This document shows positions 19,482 through 27,419 of a stretch of 37,500 nucleotides of DNA, piece by piece. The notes under the pieces were generated by a model that saw only the letters and a list, made by a program, of their open reading frames with translations, searched no databases and was not told the DNA's origin. Where the stretch lies: assembly GCA_963575745.1 (NCBI GenBank), contig CAUYUJ010001295.1, positions 1-37,500 of the forward strand. Reading direction: 5' to 3'. Within the stretch, counting starts at the first letter, position 1. Each line of letters starts with the position of its first letter. This stretch comes from Prorocentrum cordatum (Eukaryota > Sar > Dinophyceae > Prorocentrales > Prorocentraceae). A program made the translations under genes and the position numbers.

Positions 19482-20411
19482 ATGTGCGGCAGGAGCGAAA
19501 CGATTGGCAGTACAACACGCATGTCTGAAATGAGACGCGGCGCACTTCGCGCGCTGGACATGTTGTCGCCGACGATGAGCACGAGAGGCCGGAGCGGGGC
19601 GCGGCGTACATCGCGCGCGGTCTTGTTTCTCGTCGACGTTGCTCAATTCGCGGCAGGAATAGGACGCAGCTCATGTCGCGCGCTGAACGTCTAGCCGCCC
19701 GCGATATAAGATGAGCGACAGGCGTCGGACGCGACGCACTTGCTTCTTATGTTGTGGGAGGACGGAAGGGAGTGGACGGAGCCCTCTGGCTCGTTCCAGC
19801 TGGCTAACTTGATGCGAACCCTACCCCACCCTCCCCCTCTGAAATCGTAGGGGGTATGGGGTCGGGCTCGCATGTGGACCCCTAGCACCTCTCCCAGCGG
19901 CCCCAGGGAGTCGCGGAGGGAGATGGCGAGGCCCAGCACGCAGCGAGAATGGTCGCCAGACTCATGGACAGGCTGGACTGAGATGGCCAGCCAATCATCA
20001 CCCACCTGCAGGATCTGGCCGTGGAGGGCCGCGTATGCTTCCCCCGCCTCCGCGCGGTTGGCGAGGTAGATCCGGGCGCAGCCTGACGGGCGCGCAGGGT
20101 CGGTCATAGGAGGCGGCCAATGGCTTCCAGAAGCCCGACGTCGTGGTCTCCGTGCCGTCACATGCCTGCAGGCTGATCCCGTGCTCTGCACGACGTGGCG
20201 CATTGGATCCTCAAAAACGGCCTCATCCTGGAGCCCCGGGTCGCCACTGATGCGTACTTCGGTCGCGTAGTCCGTGGCCTGGTGCGCGCCCTTAGCCTTG
20301 CCCTTGCGGCGGCGCGACGCGGCCGACGCCGTACTGAAGGTAGCAGAGGGGAGGGCGCAGGGCCTCCCGCCAAGCCGGCTCGCCTTCCAGCGGAGCTTGG
20401 TGATGAGAGTA

Positions 20412-20591
20412 CTCCAGATTTCGTAATAAAGGGAGGGGGATCTCATTCCGGGGGGGGGGTCTCTTCCAGGCTATCTTGGAGGGCCTGGGGGGTCTGGGGA
20501 CGATGTTTTGGAGGGTTCTCCCACGGGGGAGGTCTGAAATGGCTTGTCTTGGAGGGTCCAGACCCCCTCGCTTTTATTACGAAATCTGGAG
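20412..20591. mobile_element. 180-bp TIR element (MITE-like) in the LINE, TA duplication
   Basis: TIRs CTCCAGATTTCGTAATAAA and TTTATTACGAAATCTGGAG are perfect over 19 bp and continue imperfectly to about 32 bp. TA dinucleotides at 20410-20411 and 20592-20593 fit a TA target-site duplication, as in Tc1/mariner-type MITEs. Removing 182 nt (element plus one TA) joins the two host frames: the peptide then reads CREAEL-TLITKLRWKASRLGG without a stop. No coding capacity, so any mobility needs a transposase in trans (inference). Confidence 0.9.
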
Positions 20592-21422
20592 TAAGCTCCG
20601 CCTCCCGACAGAGACCGTCCATCAACTGGGTCCAGGTTCCCGCGGAGGCCTCAGTGCGCACCAGGAGCTTGTTCGGGGTGAGGAACAAGGCCTCCAAGCA
20701 GAGCGGGCCGGCCTGCAGCATCAGAGCTGGTGAGAGACACTCGAGGATCAGGGCGTCCTCCGCCACGCACAAGCTCCGATGGCCGATTTGCTTTCCCTGC
20801 GAAAGTGCCGACCGCCGCAGCCTGCGGATCAGGAGCTCCTTGCCAAGCTGCGAGAGGGCCGGAGGAAGGAGTAGCTCCACGGACGTCCGGGGGAGCTCGC
20901 TCGTGCTGCCAATGCTCCGAGGGGGGCCTCGGATCGGGCTGCCGCGGAACTCGTCGAAGGTGTTCAACTTGGACATGCGGACTGGCACAAGGTTCAACGG
21001 AGTGTCGATGGTGACGCTGTCGGAGCCAGAAGCCTTCAGGAGCGGGGTCCGAGGCAAGACAACTGCCGGAGCGCTCCGCGGGCCCGCGCGCGCGGTGCGG
21101 AAGCAGGCCAGGCCTCGCCGAACATGGCGAGGCCCGCGTAGACCAGGGGGGACCGATGTACTCCATCGGCTGCGGGAGAAGATGGATGGCCTGGATGATC
21201 GCCGCGTGCTTCTCCCCGAGCAGGGGGTGGCGCCACACGTCGGAGCTCTGCGGCACCGCAGACGCCCCCAGGGAAGGAGGGCAGCGGCGTGACCAGCGAC
21301 ATGGAGGTCGGGGCCTCCCTGGAAGCACGACGCCACAAAAACTGCGGCGAGGTCCGCGGCAGCGCCCCCGCGTCGGCAGGCGCCCAGGCCACAGAGCTGC
21401 GGACCCCGCACCTCCCGGAGGA

Positions 21423-21617
21423 TCGGGTCGGGCGAAAGGGGGGGATAGCAAAGGGGGGGTTTGAGAATCAGCTCACGTAGCTGATTTTTCCGGCGCCTCC
21501 CGGCGCCGAAGGCGGCTATGTATCGAGGAATGGGCCCCTCGGTGAGGCCGAAACCAGCTGCATGCAGCAAATTTCGTAACCCCCCCTTTCCCAATCCCCC
21601 CCTTTCGCCCGGCCCGA
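21423..21617. mobile_element. 195-bp TIR element in the LINE, 5-bp duplication
   Basis: Inverted ends TCGGGTCGGGCGAAAGGGGG and CCCCCTTTCGCCCGGCCCGA pair over about 39 bp with few differences. GAGGA at 21418-21422 and 21618-21622 is a perfect 5-bp target-site duplication. Removing 200 nt joins the host reading as WGEGDARF-LREVRGPQLCG. Size, TCGG start and 5-bp duplication resemble family A, but the interior differs. Confidence 0.9.
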
Positions 21618-21799
21618 GAGGAAGCGGGCGTCGCCCTCTCCCCACGAGAGCCCGAGCGCCGGCGGTATAACGCTCGGCCGCGGGAGCGAAGGCGGCCCCG
21701 CGGGTCGAGGACCGGCGACCACTGCGTGAGGAGGTCGTGCTCCTCCGCGCCGGGCAAGGCCCGGACGGCAGGTAGTGACAAGGTCGGGCATGGCCCCCT

Positions 21800-22403
21800 A
21801 CAGGCGGACGTTGGACGAAGAATACTCCCACAAAATATGTTATATATAGTAGTAAAAGAACAAGTCGTCCCCAAACTGTTGTCTGCCCATGGTTGGATGT
21901 TCCTCCTGCAGAGGGAGAGGGCCGGCTTAAAGTGAATGCATCATCGCCCAGCCCTCTCCACTGCGGAAGGCGGTCCGGGCGGAGCTGCCGTCGACCCGCG
22001 CGGACGTCCCGCGAGGCCGGCCTCGCAGTGCGCCCCGCCGCAGCCGAGATCACCGCGCTCGCCGGGCTGGCCAAGGCCCTGCTCGGCCCGTGCCTCGTGC
22101 TCCCCCGGGCTTAAGAAGAGGTGAGCAGTTCGGGCCCTGGCCAGGATGTCGCGCTCCGTAGGTTCGGGGGCGCACAGTGGCCCGAAGCCCAGCTGCGCCC
22201 GAGGATCCGCGTCGTCCGGCCTGCAGGCGAGCTTGCCCAGGATCGCCGCGAGGTCCTGCCAAGAGAGCCTCCGCCCCAAGGAGCTCCTGGAAGCCGCGCG
22301 CGGACGGGAGGAGCTGGGAGATGCTCGGCGGGGCGAGTTGCCCCAGATCCCCGAGTCCAGGCGGGGAATCTGCAGCAGCGGGAGCCGGATGCGTGGCGAG
22401 CCC
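21800..22403 (-). other. Unassigned DNA with a minus-strand open segment
   Basis: On the minus strand a frame between about 22260 and 22110 reads [20 protein letters not shown] and continues [20 protein letters not shown]. It looks protein-like and could be an upstream part of the LINE or an exon of another gene. I cannot assign it. 21826-21860 is locally AT-rich. Confidence 0.3.
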
Positions 22404-22525
22404 GGCGACACCCCGAGAAAGTCCCGTGTCCTGCGGGAGGTCCGCACCCCTCGCCTCCGCCGCGGCTGCGGCCCGGGCGCGAGCGGCCGCACCCGCACAG
22501 GTCCGGGCAGAGTGGCGCTTCTGGA
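22404..22525 (+). repeat. 122-bp inverted repeat, left arm
   Basis: Pairs with 23366-23487 in inverse orientation. Both arms are 122 bp and nearly all positions match, for example AGGTCCGCACC, GCGAGCGGCCGCACCCGCAC and GCAGAGTGGCG. The arms enclose the ubiquitin-like domain, a GGA microsatellite and a poly(A/T) run. Confidence 0.9.
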
Positions 22526-22547
22526 GCCTGCAGTTCCCCTTCCATGT

Positions 22548-22554
22548 TGCAGGA

Positions 22555-22585
<31 letters not shown>

Positions 22586-22740
22586 GAGGAGGGAGGAGGA
22601 GGAGGAGGAGGGAGGAGGAGGAGAGGAGGAGGAGGAGGAGGAAGGAGGAAGGAGGGAGGAGGGAGGAGGGAGGAGGGAGGAGGGAGGAGGGAGGAGGGGG
22701 GAGGAGGAGGAGGAGGAGGAGGAGGAGGAGGAGGAGGAGC
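22548..22740. repeat. (GGA)n / (GGGAGGA)n microsatellite
   Basis: GGA trinucleotides with a central block of GGGAGGA heptamers (about 22650-22700). Confidence 0.96.
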
Positions 22741-22775
22741 AGGGGCCAGAGCCCCGAAAGGTGGGCACGCACTGC

Positions 22776-22812
22776 GCTGGCAGGAGAAGAAAAAAAAAAA
22801 AAAAAAAAAAAG
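22776..22812 (-). promoter_or_regulatory. Poly-pyrimidine tract with AG, possible splice acceptor
   Basis: On the minus strand a run of about 23 T is followed by CTTCTCCTGCCAG, about 17 nt after the last ubiquitin codon. This is the layout of a strong 3' splice site, cis or trans (spliced leader). It could instead be a plain poly(A) microsatellite on the plus strand. No transcript evidence is available here. Confidence 0.35.
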
Positions 22813-22828
22813 CCAGTGGGGATTCCGG

Positions 22829-23230
22829 GCCTCCCTTGCGCAGGCGGAGTGCCAGGTGCAGGTGCAGCGTGGCGCACTTCTGGATGTTGCAGTCCGTGAG
22901 TATGCGACTGCTCTCCGGCTGCTTGCCACCACAGATGGGGCGCTGTTGCTTAGGCGGGATGTCCTCGGAGTCCTGGATGCACGCTTTGGCGTCCTCGATC
23001 GTGCAGCTGGTCGCCACGTTGGGCAGGGTGCTTTTCCCCGTCAGCATCTTCGCAAAGATCTGTATCCCCCGGGGGGCTTCCTGGTGGTCGCATTGGTGCA
23101 GCCAGATGTCGCGGTGCACCGCTGCACCTTGTGGTGCCGTCGCCGTCGAGGCCGGCATCCGTGTTGCGTCTCGGAGTGGCGTCGGGGCCGTCGTGGGTGC
23201 CGAGGTGGGTGTGGGCGTCCAGGTTGCCAT
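22829..23230 (-). pseudogene. Diverged ubiquitin-like domain with Pro/Thr-rich N-terminal part
   Basis: Codons 56-134 of this frame (23065 to 22829) align with ubiquitin along its whole length, with about 47 identities of 76 by hand. Examples: [38 protein letters not shown] and a C-terminal LRLRKGG. Met1 is Ile (codon ATA). Lys6, 11, 27, 48 and 63 are kept; Lys29 is Cys and Lys33 is Ser. Three residues are added near the end. Upstream codons are low complexity ([14 protein letters not shown]), then [17 protein letters not shown]. Ubiquitin itself is almost invariant in eukaryotes, so this is either a decaying copy or a fast-evolving ubiquitin-domain protein. The frame remains open past GG into poly-Phe (the T run), which suggests an intron, a missing stop or decay. 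It lies downstream of the ORF at 23836-24327 on the same strand. Confidence 0.75.
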
Positions 23231-23296
23231 GGATGTCTGCGCTGGTGTGGTCGTCGGTGCGAGGAGTGCAGCCTTTCAGCCCCTGGGTCGCGCCTT

Positions 23297-23970
23297 AAAC
23301 CGAAGATGGGCCGGTACAACGACAACGCGGTGACGCCATCGCGGCCAACTGGGGCTCGCCATGCATCCAGAAACGCCACTCTGCCTGGACCTGTGCGGGT
23401 GCGGCCGCTCGCGCGCGGGCCGCAGCCGCGGCGGCGGCGAGCGGTGCGGACCTCCTGCAGGACGCGGGACTCTCACGGGGTGTCGCCAGGGTTCCCACAG
23501 CTTGCATAGAGGTCCTGTCGCACGCCGCGCGTGCTGCCACAGCGTGCGCGGTGCGGTGCCGGAAGCCCAGCTGACGGGGGGTGGGGTCCCACAGCTCGCG
23601 TCGGAGCCAAGGTTTCTGGGGTCGGGGTCGAGCCCCAGGACGTCCCTCTGGGCGTCGGGGTCGGTGCTGGCGTCAGTGCTGGCGTCGGTGCTGTCGTAGG
23701 TGCTAGCGTCAGTGCAGGCGTAGTTGCCATGGGTGCTGGCGTCAGTGCTGGCGTGGGTGCTGGCGTAATTAGGTGCTAGCGTTGGCGCTAACATTGTCGC
23801 TGGCGTCAGTGCTGGCGTGAGCGCTGGAGTCGGTGCTAGCGCTGGCGCCTAAAACCGAGGATAGGCTGGTACAGCGATAATGCGGTGACGTTAACCTGGC
23901 CGTCGGGGGGGGTCCCACAGCTTACATCGGAGCCAAAGTCTCCGGGGTCGGGGTCGAGCCCCTGGGCGTC
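23297..23970 (-). repeat. Duplicated gene modules and a GTCGGTGCTGGC minisatellite
   Basis: Two direct duplications. 23297-23353 matches 23853-23909 (GGTACA.CGA.AA.GCGGTGACG), and 23575-23660 matches 23904-23970 (GGGGTCCCACAGCT, TCGGAGCCAA, GGGGTCGGGGTCGAGCCCC). On the minus strand they encode the repeated words LDPDP, GSD.SCGTPP and VTALSLY.PI.G.RR. Between them is a 6/12-bp minisatellite (GTCGGTGCTGGC and variants), also seen at 23150-23250, 23980-24030 and 24180-24240, which gives Ala/Thr/Pro/Ser/Asp-rich peptides. The locus grew by internal tandem duplication. Confidence 0.82.
23366..23487 (-). repeat. 122-bp inverted repeat, right arm
   Basis: Inverse copy of 22404-22525. It interrupts the spacing between the duplicated modules of the minus-strand locus. 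Confidence 0.9.
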
Positions 23971-24327
23971 AGCGTCATCGGAGGTCTGTGCTGGCGTCAG
24001 TGCTGGCGTAGGTGCTCGCGTCAGGTCCTCCTGATCGGTGTGGTCCTGCATGCTGTCATTGGTGGTGTCGCTGGCGTCACTGTCACTGCACGGTGTCACG
24101 GTTTCCGCCGCCGCTGATCCGGCGAGTGCGGCCAAGGCTCCAGGCAGCGTCTGACCCAATACATTCATGGAGGTGCCGTCATCAGAGCTGGCACGGATGC
24201 TGACGTTGGTGCTGTCGTAGGTGCTGGCGTGGGTGCTGATGCCGAGCCAGTGATCGTTGCTCAAGTGGTCGTCGAGCCTGGCCTCCAGCGCGTTCATGGA
24301 GCTCATCGGCGCGCTGCTGCTGGACAT
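23836..24327 (-). CDS. Hypothetical Ser/Thr/Asp-rich protein, 163 codons
   Basis: Starts MSSSSAPMSSMNALEARLDD, with three Met codons in the first eleven. The first is chosen because it lies about 147 nt after a relict spliced leader with no other ATG-initiated long frame between. The protein is rich in Ser, Thr and Asp; STHASTYDST and APTPALTPAQT come from the minisatellite. It ends with the duplicated module LDPDPGDFGSDVSCGTPP and VTALSLYQPILGFRR. No known domain, signal peptide or membrane segment. The stop at 23836 may not be the true end: GT in CAG-GTTAAC near 23900 and TAG near 23837 could bound an intron of about 65 nt leading to the later modules and the ubiquitin-like domain (inference). 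Function unknown. Confidence 0.5.
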   Translation of the reverse strand: MSSSSAPMSSMNALEARLDDHLSNDHWLGISTHASTYDSTNVSIRASSDDGTSMNVLGQTLPGALAALAGSAAAETVTPCSDSDASDTTNDSMQDHTDQEDLTRAPTPALTPAQTSDDADAQGLDPDPGDFGSDVSCGTPPDGQVNVTALSLYQPILGFRRQR

Positions 24328-24473
24328 TGCGGCCCGCTCGCGAGGGGAGGAACAAGAAACACCTCGGTTTACCCGCGCTCGCGAACGCCTTTGGACGCAG
24401 TACGCAGTACACAGTACGCAGCACGCGTACAGGAGCAGTCAAGAGAAATACACCTTCTCCTTGCGCCTTGCGG

Positions 24474-24498
24474 CTTGAGCCTTGAGCCAACTTGAGCC
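24474..24498 (-). promoter_or_regulatory. Tandem relict spliced leaders (DinoSL 3' end)
   Basis: Minus strand reads GGCTCAAG, TT, GGCTCAAG, GCTCAAG in a row. The dinoflagellate spliced leader ends TTTTGGCTCAAG, and truncated tandem copies in genomic DNA are the known footprint of mRNAs that were trans-spliced, reverse transcribed and re-inserted more than once. A leader of about 147 nt and an ATG follow. The match is short (10 nt at best per unit), but three adjacent units in the right orientation before an ORF are unlikely by chance. Confidence 0.7.
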
Positions 24499-24564
24499 AC
24501 CCAACCATCTGCAGCTGCGTGGAGCTCAGGATATGGTCCGCACCTCCTGGCTATCATCCTCAAC

Positions 24565-24617
24565 GTCGTCATCCTCCACATCGTCATCGCCATCGTCGTC
24601 ATCACCATCATCAGCAG

Positions 24618-24649
<32 letters not shown>

Positions 24650-24668
24650 GCATCATCATCATCATCAG

Positions 24669-24716
<48 letters not shown>

Positions 24717-24836
24717 GATCATCATCATCATAATCATAATCATAATCATTATCATCATCGTTTTCATCATCAACAACATCATCATCAGCATCATCAGCAG
24801 CATCGTCCGCAGCAGCATCATCAGAATCATAATCGT

Positions 24837-24880
<44 letters not shown>

Positions 24881-25127
24881 ACAACATCAACAGCATCAGC
24901 ATCATCATCATCACCATCAGCATCATCATCATCACCATGACCATGACCATGACCATCGCAACCATCATCATCATCAGCCTCACCATCATCCTTACTATCA
25001 TCATCATCACCACCACAATCATAATCATCGTCATCACCATGATTGTCATCATCGTCATCAGCATCGTCATCAGCATCGTCATCATCATCACCATTATCAT
25101 CATCAGCATCATCAGCATCAGCATCAG

Positions 25128-25182
<55 letters not shown>

Positions 25183-25195
25183 GTCATTGTCCCCA
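24565..25195. repeat. (ATC)n microsatellite, about 630 bp
   Basis: CAT/ATC trinucleotides with CAG, CGT and AAT interruptions and patches such as ATGACC and AATCAT. It lies directly upstream of the minus-strand retrogene. Poly-His, poly-Met, poly-Ile and poly-Asp frames are artefacts. Less regular ATC/CTC-rich sequence continues to about 25530. Confidence 0.97.
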
Positions 25196-25569
25196 ACTTC
25201 CTCATGGTGATAAACATCTTTGTCGAAATCTTCCTCCTTCTCCTCGCATCGTCGCCAGCCCTCATCATCCTGATCGTCGTCGTCCACCTCTTCATCTGAT
25301 CATTATGTTCCTCATAATTCTCATCATCCGGATCTTTGTCCTCCTCCTGATCCCCATCCCCGTGATTATCATCACATTCACCGTTATATTCCGAACGTGC
25401 ACGCCTTATCATCCCCATTCTCGCCATCCTCATCCTGGTCCCTCTCCGGCCTGCATGAATCCTCACCCTCGTCCACCTCCTCTTCATCTTCCTACTCATC
25501 CTCGTAATGTTCATCCTCGCCCTCGTCCGCAAGGCGGGAGTACGAACACGGGCACGGTCCGTGTGGTGA

Positions 25570-25840
25570 AATGGGCGGGAGGGCGCATGTGGGCGCCATC
25601 ACTGATGCCGAAAGTAGAGCTCCCTACGGGGCCACGGTCCGCGTGAGAGGGGTCCCGAACTTAGCAGGAAGCGCATGTGCGCGCCCCCATTAGTGCCATA
25701 AGCGGAGCTCCCTACGGGGCTACGGTCCATGATAGGGATCTGTCAAAATGCGTGGGGAACGCACGTGGGCGCCGTCATTGGTGCCGTAGGTGGAGTTCCC
25801 TGTGGGGACACGAAACGTGCGAGGGAAGGGCCGAAATGGG
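25570..25840 (+). repeat. REP1 array (about 85-bp unit)
   Basis: Three units with the blocks CGCATGTGGGCGCC, GGTGCCGTAGGTGGAG, CTCCCTACGGGG and CCACG. The last unit has CACGAAACGTGCGAGGG. A GGA microsatellite (25846-25925) and a linker ending CCACAGAAGTGTTGGGG (to 25993) follow, as after the other plus-strand REP1 copies. Confidence 0.82.
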
Positions 25841-25993
25841 GGGGGAGGAGGAGGTGGAGGAGGATGAGGAGTAGGAGAAGGAGGATAAGCAACAGAAGGA
25901 AGAGGAGGAGGAGGAGGAGGAGGAGTGGGGAGGAGTGTACGCGCGGTGTTGCAGATCTCAAGCGGGGATCCAATACCACAGAAGTGTTGGGGT

Positions 25994-27044
25994 GAAACGC
26001 ACTCGAACAAGAGTCAATCATACCGACACTGATTCCACCTAGCAATGATACGCACATTATCAAAGAAGCCTTCGCATACCCAGAATGGCGCTCTCCCATT
26101 CACTAGTTTGCGGATGAACGTTTGACTGCTGCCATGCAAGGCCCGAACCTCTCTGAATGCGCTGACTGTGTCGCTACGCAAGTCGACGCAGATCTCGAAC
26201 GAGGCCAGACCACGTTCTCTGGAACGCCATTGCTGCGTTTCGGTCCATTGGTTCCGAAGCGCTGTTCGCTTCCAACTTACACACACTCGACGATCGACAA
26301 CTATCAAGGTGAATCTGGATCGAACGCTAAGCAGGACAGAGCGGCATATCGAAGTCGAGGCTGCTGTCATGGGCAGAATGATGGCAACACTTGCGAAACG
26401 AAAACTAAGCAGGTCTACCGAAACAAAGCTGCCTAACGATATCCAAACTGGCGAACATAGCTGTTGGAATCCGTCAGGTCGGCTGCACCAGCCTTGGTTT
26501 TCGAATAATCATGACCCATTATTCCATTCTGGCCCGTTGTTCCCTCCATCCTCCCCTCCGCTCCCTCCCTACCCGTCCTGCACAGATCGTCTCCTCCCAG
26601 GCCGTCCTCCCGTCCACCCTCCATCCCTCCTACTCGTCACTCTTCTTAGCCTTAGCCCCCTTACTCAGGCACTAATCATTGCCTTCATCTGCTTGAACTT
26701 TGAGGTCAGCTCTTCCATGGAAGCCTCCGGCAATGGAATATGTCGCAAAAAAGCTCGGTTCGTTGCGAAGAAAAAAGCGGGGGAGCGGAATGTGAGCAGC
26801 GGGGTCTTCAAAATGGGAGAACTCAGGATCGATCCGGGGAGTCACACTATACGGGGTATTGACTGGCTGGGGGAAGGCTTGGAAAGGGGAATAAGCAATG
26901 CGAACTGGGCGATTAAGGGTCGAATGCCAAACGGCGGAGACACATGCGGAGACAAAGGGTTTCTTCTGGTAACACAATTATTCAGCAAGCGTCTGGTCAC
27001 CATGTCTGATTCTGAAGCTTCAAAGTTACAACCCTCACACAAGG
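25994..27044. other. Unique, lower-GC block
   Basis: About 1 kb without tandem repeats and with more balanced base composition than its surroundings. Both strands have moderately long frames (plus 26168-27103; minus 26370-26014), but none shows a family I recognise. 26530-26690 is pyrimidine-rich. It may be a gene fragment or old unique spacer. Confidence 0.35.
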
Positions 27045-27260
27045 ATGCAGGGGGTCGTTCTCAAAATGGGGCTCTCGCCACAGCGACGCGCACATGCGCC
27101 TAAACAAAATGCAGCAGCTACAAGACTGGAGAGGGCGTTTTTAACATGGGGCTATCGCCCCAGAGCCGCGCACTGTATTCCTAAAAACTTGCAAGAAAGA
27201 TCACGCTGGAGAGGTGCTTTTCAAAGTGGAGCTCTCGTGTCGGCACCGTGCACACCACTG
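27045..27260 (+). repeat. REP2 array (about 80-bp unit), first block
   Basis: Units contain a TTTCAAAATGG-like block, GCTCTCGCC, CCAG.GCCGCGCAC and an AC(T)GGAGAGG.G block. Three units lie here. Confidence 0.82.
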
Positions 27261-27261
27261 G

Positions 27262-27316
27262 GGCATTCGATGGAGCTCCCTGTGGGGCCACGAAACGTGT
27301 GAGGTATGTGCCAAAA
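27262..27316 (+). repeat. REP1, single unit
   Basis: TGGAGCTCCCTGTGGGGCCACGAAACGTGTGAGG-type unit (27268-27302) fused directly to the preceding REP2 unit. It is followed by an imperfect GGA tract (27340-27376) and the linker TTCAAAACGAAGACCCAACA. Confidence 0.82.
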
Positions 27317-27419
27317 CGATGGTGCCGATGCTGATGATGAGAGGAGGAGGGGGGAGGAGAAAGAAGGAGGGAGAGACGCGGGGACTGTCTCTTCAAAACG
27401 AAGACCCAACACCACAGGA

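Larger units (their letters stand above)
18481..19700. repeat. Dispersed CGTCGACG repeat array
   Basis: A degenerate unit recurs near 18495, 18775-18865, 18930-19045 and 19525-19690. Its blocks are CTCGTC followed by an ATGGA word, CGTCGTCGACGCTGCG, GGCAGGAA, and GACGCGGCGCACATCGCGCG. Units are interrupted by the A/T island and a CTC tract. On the minus strand the units give the repeated peptide word SVDD. No continuous gene is seen. Confidence 0.75.
19792..21790 (-). mobile_element. LINE N-terminal half, decayed, with two inserted TIR elements
   Basis: Minus-strand coding remnant upstream of a LINE endonuclease. Readable islands, in order: EEHDLLTQWSPVLDPRG (about 21745), GDARF then LREVRGPQLCGLGACRRG, SLVTPLPSFPGG, GEKHAAIIQAIHLLPQPMEY, LVYAGLAMFGEAW, then a long clean frame from about 21050 (SDSVTIDTPLNLVPVRMSKL, LPRTSVELLLPPALSQ, LMLQAGPLCLEALFLTPNKL). 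Near the end come ARIYLANRAEAGEAYAALHG and ILQVGDDWLAISVQ, which look RRM-like, as in LINE ORF1-type regions (inference). The coding ends at RVRIKLASWN (19792), the first motif of the endonuclease. The 21.05-21.79 kb part needs several frame shifts. The last 1.2 kb is open once the 182-nt insert is removed. Confidence 0.75.

Noticed and set aside
20195-21292. 365-codon plus-strand frame
   Set aside because: It is the antisense of the LINE N-terminal region and runs through the 180-bp TIR element. The minus strand carries the conserved motifs.
24492-25646. Long frames of poly-His, poly-Met, poly-Ile or poly-Asp on both strands
   Set aside because: They follow directly from the ATC trinucleotide microsatellite; every frame of such a tract stays open.
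26168-27103. 311-codon plus-strand frame
   Set aside because: No recognised domain, includes a pyrimidine-rich Pro/Ser/Leu stretch and ends inside a REP2 repeat unit. Not accepted as a gene.
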